From positions 1-13,030 of the forward strand of contig MU617447.1 in assembly GCA_025201705.1 (NCBI GenBank): a stretch of DNA of 13,030 nucleotides, written 5' to 3'. The notes under the pieces were generated by a model. It was given only the letters and a program-made list of their open reading frames with translations, ran no database searches and was not told where the DNA came from. Made by a program: the position numbers and the translations under genes. This DNA comes from Dissophora ornata (Eukaryota > Mortierellomycota > Mortierellomycetes > Mortierellales > Mortierellaceae). Positions 7,570-13,030 of the stretch are shown piece after piece (the first letter of the stretch is position 1; the number at the start of each line of letters is the position of its first letter).

Positions 7570-8565
7570 TCACAGCTTGGAGCCTCCCAGCTCCTTGGCG
7601 AGCGTGCGGCTCCTGGCATCGGCAGCAACGACGCCCTTCTGGACCAGCTCGCGGAATCCACCAGCCTCAAAAGCCTTGATCGCAGCGTCCGTCGTTCCCT
7701 GAGGAGATGTGACCTTGACCCGCAAGGTCTTGAGATCGTCCTCACTCATCTGAGCCATCTTGGCGGCTCCGAGACATGTCTGGATCGTCAATGCCTTGGC
7801 TGTCTCCCGGTCCATACCCAAGGCCACACCAGCATCCTCCATAGCCTCCATCATCAAGAAGAAGTACGCAGGTCCTGATCCCGAGATTCCTGTCACGGTG
7901 TCGATCAACGACTCGGACTCAACCCAAGAGACCTGCTTCGAGACTGCTGCCATCAGGGACTCGGCCACACGGCGGTGCTCTTCCGTGGCATCTGCGGTAG
8001 CATACATTCCTGCAGCTCCCTCGAGTACGAGGGCTGGGGTATTGGGCATGACTCTGATCACAGGAGGAAGATCCTGTTTTGCCTGGACATCATCCGATGT
8101 TGCTGATGCACTGAGACCCTCGGCCATGAAGCGTGTAATCGCACTTGTTTCGATTCCAGCAGCGATCGAGATGACCAAGGGCTGGCGAGCCTGGAGGACG
8201 GGAGCCAGGTCAACGACCACGGATCTAAGGACCTGAGGTTTGACAGCAAGGATGACAACCTCGGCGGGGGTGTAATCTGTAGAGCCGGCGGTAGGGTTGA
8301 TCTGAATTGCGCCTTCCTTGGCAAGCGCTGCAGTGTCCGTGGAAGATAGGGATCCATTGACGGCCGTCTGGTTGGCGTGCGTGCCCGAGAGGGTCTGGAG
8401 ACCAGGGTATTTGGATTGGAGGAATTCACAACGGGCAGCGATGGGTTCTGAGACGACGCATTGGGAGAGGGGATATCCACAAGCGAGGAGACCACCGAGG
8501 ATGGCCTCGGCCATATTTCCGCCCCCGATGAATGCGAGTCTTGCCTGGTGCTGTTGCTGAGTCAT
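7570..8565 (-). CDS. proC/PRO3: Pyrroline-5-carboxylate reductase
   Basis: A 331-residue intronless frame starting at ATG 8563-8565. It catalyses NAD(P)H-dependent reduction of 1-pyrroline-5-carboxylate to proline, the last step of proline synthesis. The N-terminal Rossmann glycine loop reads FIGGGNMAEAILGG (12-25). AVKPQ (107-111), SIAAGI (133-138) and RVMPNTPALV (171-180) are typical of the NADP-binding half. The dimerisation domain carries the family signature TGISGSGPAYFF (225-236) and the SPQGTT substrate loop (287-292). Length is somewhat above the usual 270-320 because of two low-conservation insertions, about 61-96 and 150-166, the second Ser/Asp/Gln-rich. No mitochondrial presequence is obvious, so a cytosolic location is plausible. 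It is transcribed divergently from the Ser-rich gene at 9232. The full set of motifs makes the assignment secure. Confidence 0.97.
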   Translation of the reverse strand: MTQQQHQARLAFIGGGNMAEAILGGLLACGYPLSQCVVSEPIAARCEFLQSKYPGLQTLSGTHANQTAVNGSLSSTDTAALAKEGAIQINPTAGSTDYTPAEVVILAVKPQVLRSVVVDLAPVLQARQPLVISIAAGIETSAITRFMAEGLSASATSDDVQAKQDLPPVIRVMPNTPALVLEGAAGMYATADATEEHRRVAESLMAAVSKQVSWVESESLIDTVTGISGSGPAYFFLMMEAMEDAGVALGMDRETAKALTIQTCLGAAKMAQMSEDDLKTLRVKVTSPQGTTDAAIKAFEAGGFRELVQKGVVAADARSRTLAKELGGSKL

Positions 8566-9231
8566 TGTTGTGTATGATATGTCGCTGACGTCGCTTTCCG
8601 TGCGGTGTTTTAGTGCGAGGAGAGAAGAATGAGGAAGAGAAGGAAAGAGAAAGGCAAAAGGGAATAATGTGTGTCCGTTTGTATACAGCGATCAAGATGG
8701 TCAGACTAAAAAGCAAGGGCCGGTCACAAAAAAGAACGCCCAAGGTTGTAAACTCTTTGATACTGACAGATGAGGGCCCACACTGCTTTGTAAAACATCC
8801 CTTGTAAAAGCCTCTGGGGGCAAATCTGGAGTCTTATTCTTAGTTCTTGAGGCTGTCTAGGCTGTCGTTTGCTTGTCATGTTGCGCGCATGCAGATCTAA
8901 AGCCGAGAAGCAATTTGTATTGCAGCATATCCAGCAAAGAGCTGTTTTTGTCACTTTTGATCTGAAATGAAGCTACATCACGTGGATCCTGCGCCTCTTT
9001 GTGCGTCCCACCACGCGGCAACTCTTTTCGCTTCTTTCGCAATGAGAGGCGACCTGGTCTTCAACCACACATCCTCCGCTCGCCATCCCCCTCGAATCTG
9101 CAATGAGTCTTCTGCGCATGCTCTAGAGGATTGCCGTAGCTGCTGCACGACTCCTTTCTCGCTCTTCTTCTCATGGTCCCTTATCAGTACCCCTCCTGTT
9201 GTACCATTCTTTTCGCCTTTTTGCTCCTCCA
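8566..9231. promoter_or_regulatory. Divergent intergenic region between reductase and Ser-rich gene
   Basis: About 665 bases separate two divergently transcribed starts, so both promoters must lie here. On the reductase side there is a GACGTC core at 8587-8592, only about 20 bases from the ATG, and purine-rich GAGAAGAATGAGGAAGAGAAGG sequence (pyrimidine-rich when read along the gene). On the other side a C/T-rich leader precedes 9232, with short upstream reading frames (see findings). No supported coding gene lies inside it. Confidence 0.5.
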
Positions 9232-11565
9232 ATGGCTCCTCATGTCCCCCATTCAGCTAGCTCGCAGACCAGCTCTGGTTCCAGCTCTGGCCCTAGCCGT
9301 ATGACTGAGCATAACCAAAACAACCTTTCGCAACTACCCACAGCGGCAATGGCGTCCCCAGGCATCGACAAGAAACGTGCGCGACCCTTGGACGAGTTTT
9401 CCTCGTCGCGCAAAAAAGTCGCCAGCGAACTCATGGCCTTTGAGTAGGTTTGCTGCTCTTTTTTGCCACCATCACTTTACTCAGCTTCCACTCCCCGTGC
9501 CAATAGTGCCAGTCAACTTTGGCTTGAGAACACTCAGCGACCAATTTCTTACTCAATTGCTCTTCGCCCCGTCCTCCTTTCTTCTCGTGTTGGATCCAGG
9601 TTCGAGTCTCTATCGTTGAGCAACAGCATCGGATCGGCGGTTCAGGATGGGTCCAGTAGTAGCTCAGGATCTCAGCCCCAACGCCATCCCCCGGTTCAGC
9701 ATCAGACTGTGCAAGAACGCCAGTGGCAATTGGATCAAATTCGCCGGCAGCACCATCAATCTGAGCAGCAGTCAGGACAGCCGCAGCTTCGTGCTCGCGC
9801 TAAAAGTAGCCCAGTGGGCCTCACCCGCGTTGTCCCAGAACAAACAGTTGAGATCAGATCAGGGGAAGGGAGCCCTGATGGTGGGCCTATAATGCTCTCG
9901 TCCTCCTCGTCTTTGCTGGTGTCACCCCCCGCAACACGTCAGGAATTCGATCGGATGTATCGTCCAACTCTGCATGCTCGGCCAATGTTCATTGATCCTG
10001 TCACGACATCCACGCCCTCCTCCAGTTCCTCGTTCTCACCCCTATCGCCACCAATTTCCCCGCCGCCATCTGCCTCCTCCGCATCCCTGGATATGTCCAT
10101 GCTGATGGACGAGGGAGCGACCATTACCTCTAGGATGCTCTCCCAGATCCCAGTCCAGAATCTTTCCAGGGACAGTGGTCTGTCATCGTCGTCGTCATCA
10201 TCTTCGTCATCACCCAGTATCAAGGTGCTCAATCTGCGACAACGCAAATGGAACAGTGTCAACAAAGAGTGGCAAGAGTGGCAGGAGGTGCAAGCAACCC
10301 ACACACCTGACCTGCCATCTTCGTCAGGGTATACCACACAGATACCTGCTACCAGTAGCAGTAGTGGCGGAAGCAGCAGTAGTAGCAGTAGCAGCCCAAG
10401 GCCCAATGGTAATCTAGTGCGCAGCATCTGGCATGATTACAGAGATGAGCGGTAGCCTCGTCTTATCTAATCATATCCTGCGGTTCTATTTTTGTAAGGC
10501 CCTGAATCCGTAAGTGATGTGGATCTTGGTGCGTCTGATCCTTGGAGAAGTGGCCATGACAACGAATTGCCGTCTGGAGGAACATCTATAGCTCACCCGC
10601 AACCTAATGGACATGGCCGTCAACGATCCTTTTGCGAATCTGGAGAAAGGCCCCGACCTGACCACGGCGGCAACACGCCGAGCAATGACCAAAAGAGCGC
10701 TTTTGGATCAAGGGCACGGTCTTTTAGTGAGACAAAAGTTAATCCATATACCCAACAACAACAGCAGGATCAGAGCCAGCATCAACATGATCCATACGCC
10801 CTGATCAGCTCGCAGTCTCTATCCCCTCTCTATCAAATGCCTGTACCGCAAAGAGCCAACCATTCGCACGCGCATGCAGATTCAAATCTTCAGCAGTATT
10901 ATCAACGAAATCAGTCTCCGCATCAGCCTCAACGACACTCTGGACATCCCTTGCGCCACCACAGCGACCACATTTATCCGTATACAGGGGAGTGGCGGGA
11001 GAGGAACGGTGACGGCGAATCTGGACACTCGCGAGAGGCGCTGCTGCTGCAAGGCCATCAAGCCCGAACACGCCATAGCCAATCGAGCTCAGGAGTGAGC
11101 ACTCCTCAGTATCCATGGATGGCGCTTTCCATGACAGCTCTCGATGGGACCATGAATATCCCAGGCGAACGACCCTCCAGGGTAACTTCCGGCCCCACCT
11201 CTGCCGTAGCTTCAACCTCGACTGGTTTGTCGGCGCTTGGATCGCGCCACGAGGAGCAAGGCGCATGGAATCAACAGCTGCTCAAATCTCAGAATGGGTA
11301 CCGAGACGGATACGGTGGGCAGAGACATGGATATGGACGTGCAAGCCCAGTTAATTACGGGTACCATCAACACAGTCAAGAAGATGTGTTGATGAGTGAG
11401 GAGGGTGCGCGGCCGATGCCATCGAGATCTTCCTCCCCTGCACCATGCCTTTCGATGGCTCCGACTGTCACACGGCCACTCAGCATCTCATTTTCGCACC
11501 TTACTGGCTCGAACATGCTTGGCAACTTGTCTGAGCACGAGCAGGACGATGACATGGAACTCTGA
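9232..11565 (+). CDS. Ser/Gln/Pro-rich disordered protein with predicted nuclear localisation signal
   Basis: Three exons are inferred. Exon 1 (9232-9443, ATG context CCAATGGC) encodes a Ser-rich start and a bipartite basic signal, KKRAR (47-51) with RKK (60-62). A GTAGGT donor at 9444 can join in frame to either of two acceptors: after CAATAG at 9506 (63-base intron, 726-residue protein) or after ATCCAG at 9599 (156-base, very pyrimidine-rich, 695 residues). Exon 2 runs to 10408, with donor GTAATC, branch-like TCTAATC and acceptor TTTTTGTAAG at 10498; this 90-base intron restores frame into exon 3 (10499-11565). The alternative donor at 10449 (GTAGCC) would require the acceptor at 10514. Low-complexity Ser runs, Gln/His-rich blocks (QQQQQDQSQHQH) and an acidic C-terminus (EQDDDMEL) dominate. 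One tryptophan-containing segment (LRQRKWNSVNKEWQEWQEV) is the most ordered part. No known domain is recognised. A nuclear regulatory role is inference from composition. Confidence 0.72.
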
Positions 11566-11916
11566 AAAAGGAGGTCCCAGTGATTCCCCCCCCCCATGTA
11601 GTCATGTATTCATTTTTGTATCCATTTTGTTTCTCATTTTGTTTCCTTTTACCCAGTTTTGATGATTTGGAGATGCGTTTTTGTCGCTCCTGTACTATAT
11701 ATCTTTTTGTAGACAATAAGCACGTATACACGTAACAATGTAACAACATCGTTGTGCTCAAACAGCTTTGGCTGACGTCTGGGCGAAGAGAAGAAAGAAG
11801 GGTCCAATGCTCGTTTTATTCAGAAAGTCAAAGAATAGGTGATCTGTAGCACTCTATGTGCTGAAGTAACGGGTAAATGTAAAAGAAAAGAGGAGATGAG
11901 GCAGGTCGGGTCATGT
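11566..11916. other. Convergent 3' flank between two genes
   Basis: About 350 bases between two convergent stops. It has a C-run at 11586-11594, T-rich plus-strand sequence (11610-11660), a possible weak plus-strand polyA variant AATAAG at 11715-11720, and the minus-strand signal at 11815-11820. No gene is seen. The two 3' ends probably lie about 100 bases apart. Confidence 0.5.
11815..11820 (-). terminator. PolyA signal of the LPMO-like gene
   Basis: AATAAA on the minus strand, 97 bases after the stop at 11917-11919. It gives a short 3' UTR, as expected for a fungal gene. Confidence 0.6.
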
Positions 11917-12901
11917 TCAAGCAGTCGAGTCGCCACTCATGACGTTCACAAATGCGTCTGATCGGATACCCCTCCCCCATCTCTTGTTCCTCCATTGTCT
12001 CGAACCCTCAAACTCTATAGCCTTGCCCACAAATGAGCCGGCCCTCGAACACGGCTCCAAACTCTGGCTCAGAAGATCATCGTCTGTCGGGTTCGGAGGC
12101 CTCTGATCTCCGAACGAACAATCGCCAATTCGATTGGAGCTCCAGTATTTGCAAACATCCGTGCCTGGGTTCGACGCATCTCCTCCTTGCCAGATCTTTT
12201 GATCACTCAGGGAACCCCTCGGCGCCAAATCCGACCCACCCTGGACCTCGTAATCGGTACATGTGTAATACTCTCCAAAGCCAGCCTCCGGTTGTCCATA
12301 GTAGACTCCTCCACCATACCAAATCCATTGCAGTGTGACTTTCCCATCTGGAAGATCCTGGGGGACTGTAAACGAAGTAGAACAGATGCCATCACCAGGG
12401 CCGTTCATGGGTCCAAAAAACAAATCATTTGGATCGTCTGGTCCGCAGTTGGACTCATAGCAGAGGAATTTCTGTTGAGAGGCAGAGTTGAAGGCAGACC
12501 AGGTATCGGACTCTTCGAAAGGGACCATGGCAAGGCGGACAAAGCCACCAGGATGGTTGAAGCGCTGCCATTCGATGCTGAGGGAGTCGCCGCGGCGGAT
12601 GGTTTGGATGGGGTAGGTTGGGTCGTTGAGGATAGGCGCTTGGGAGCGCTTGGATTCGCAGGGGCCGTGGCAGCCCGCTCCAGAGGCTATGACGCGATGA
12701 AAGAAGTAAGAAAGGATGTTAGATGGTGTGAAAAACGAGAGAAGGAACGACCAATGTCTATACTTGATGCGTAGTAAACTTACCGCAGGTGCCCCACCAT
12801 TCGAGATTACCTCGCCCCTGAGGCGCGGTCATCATGGAGTGAGCAAAAGCGTGGCTTGCCAGGAGGAAGCATCCGAGCAAGGAGAGGGTGTTGTAGCGCA
12901 T
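11917..12901 (-). CDS. Secreted LPMO-like copper protein, family uncertain
   Basis: Two exons, 12784-12901 and 11917-12686, joined by a 97-base intron (GTAAGT..TCATAG, phase 1), give 295 residues. The start at 12899-12901 gives a clear signal peptide (SLLGCFLLASHAFA, residues 7-20) whose cleavage would expose His21. An N-terminal histidine after secretion is the hallmark of lytic polysaccharide monooxygenases, where it forms half of the copper histidine brace. A second candidate ligand is His84 in RFNHPGGFVRL (81-91), and Tyr179/Tyr180 in GEYYTCTD (177-184) fits the axial position. DGKVTLQWIWYGGG (153-166) resembles the core beta-sandwich of such enzymes. At least ten cysteines suggest disulfides. 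The tail after about 190 is Cys-containing and ends in a basic segment (WRNKRWGRG); no known carbohydrate-binding module and no GPI-type C-terminus are seen. Activity would be oxidative cleavage of chitin, cellulose or similar glycans, but the AA family (AA11-, AA16-like or other) cannot be fixed here, and a non-catalytic His-brace copper protein is possible. Confidence 0.8.
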
Positions 12902-13030
12902 GATAATGATGTGTGTGAGAGACAAACAGCAGAACAAAAAAAAAAAGACGAAAAGACTCTATGTGAGATATGAGGGCCTTGATGCGTAGTGATAATGGAT
13001 CAGAGAACCAAACTGGATGAGCTGGAGAAG
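12902..13030 (-). promoter_or_regulatory. Upstream region of the LPMO-like gene
   Basis: Read along the gene, the 60 bases before the ATG are pyrimidine-rich, with a T-run (opposite 12935-12945) and CTCTCACACACATC just before the start, typical of fungal leaders. No TATA element stands out, and the window ends before the full promoter. Confidence 0.35.

Noticed and set aside
7760..8236. 158-codon plus-strand frame
   Set aside because: It is the antisense shadow of pyrroline-5-carboxylate reductase, whose motifs on the other strand are unambiguous.
9939..10427. 162-codon minus-strand frame with Leu and Asp runs
   Set aside because: The Leu and Asp runs are the reverse reading of serine-codon repeats in the plus-strand Ser-rich gene.
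12187..12774. 195-codon plus-strand frame
   Set aside because: It is antisense to the LPMO-like gene, which has a signal peptide, a correct intron and a polyA signal on the minus strand.

Overview
The window looks like nuclear DNA from an early-diverging filamentous fungus, most likely Mortierella-like (Mucoromycota sensu lato). This placement is inferred from short GT-AG introns (about 80-100 bases, with branch sites such as TCTAATC or ATTAAC followed by pyrimidine tracts), AATAAA-type polyadenylation signals, Ser- and Gln-rich proteins with codon-repeat tracts, and the gene content. No rRNA, tRNA, CRISPR array or prokaryotic operon is visible.

Layout. Bases 1-2500 hold a head-to-head pair of related genes. 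A decayed minus-strand copy (about 386-1140) has in-frame stops and a frameshift. An intact plus-strand copy (1663-2481) encodes a 272-residue protein with Cys/His modules and a coiled coil. Bases 2500-4120 have no convincing gene: they hold an A/T tract, a CT/CA-rich microsatellite and a faint helix-turn-helix-like trace. Bases 4122-5139 carry a disrupted plus-strand gene of an unidentified family, with a clean 88-base intron, two one-base frame breaks in homopolymers and a polyA signal.

From 5978 the window becomes ordinary gene space. A minus-strand gene of three inferred exons (5978-6937) encodes an RMI1-like subunit of the RecQ helicase/Top3/Rmi1 complex, ending in a serine run. An intronless minus-strand gene (7570-8565) encodes pyrroline-5-carboxylate reductase, the last step of proline synthesis. 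A plus-strand gene of three inferred exons (9232-11565) encodes a long disordered Ser/Gln/Pro-rich protein with a predicted nuclear localisation signal. A convergent minus-strand two-exon gene (11917-12901) encodes a secreted protein whose mature N-terminus is histidine, like lytic polysaccharide monooxygenases.

The genes do not form a pathway or cluster. The 5' third looks like family-expansion and decay territory, and the 3' half like housekeeping and secreted-enzyme territory. The most useful results are the inverted intact/decayed gene pair, the splice-resolved RMI1 gene and the LPMO-like protein of uncertain family. I found no clear evidence of a wholly new multi-gene system.
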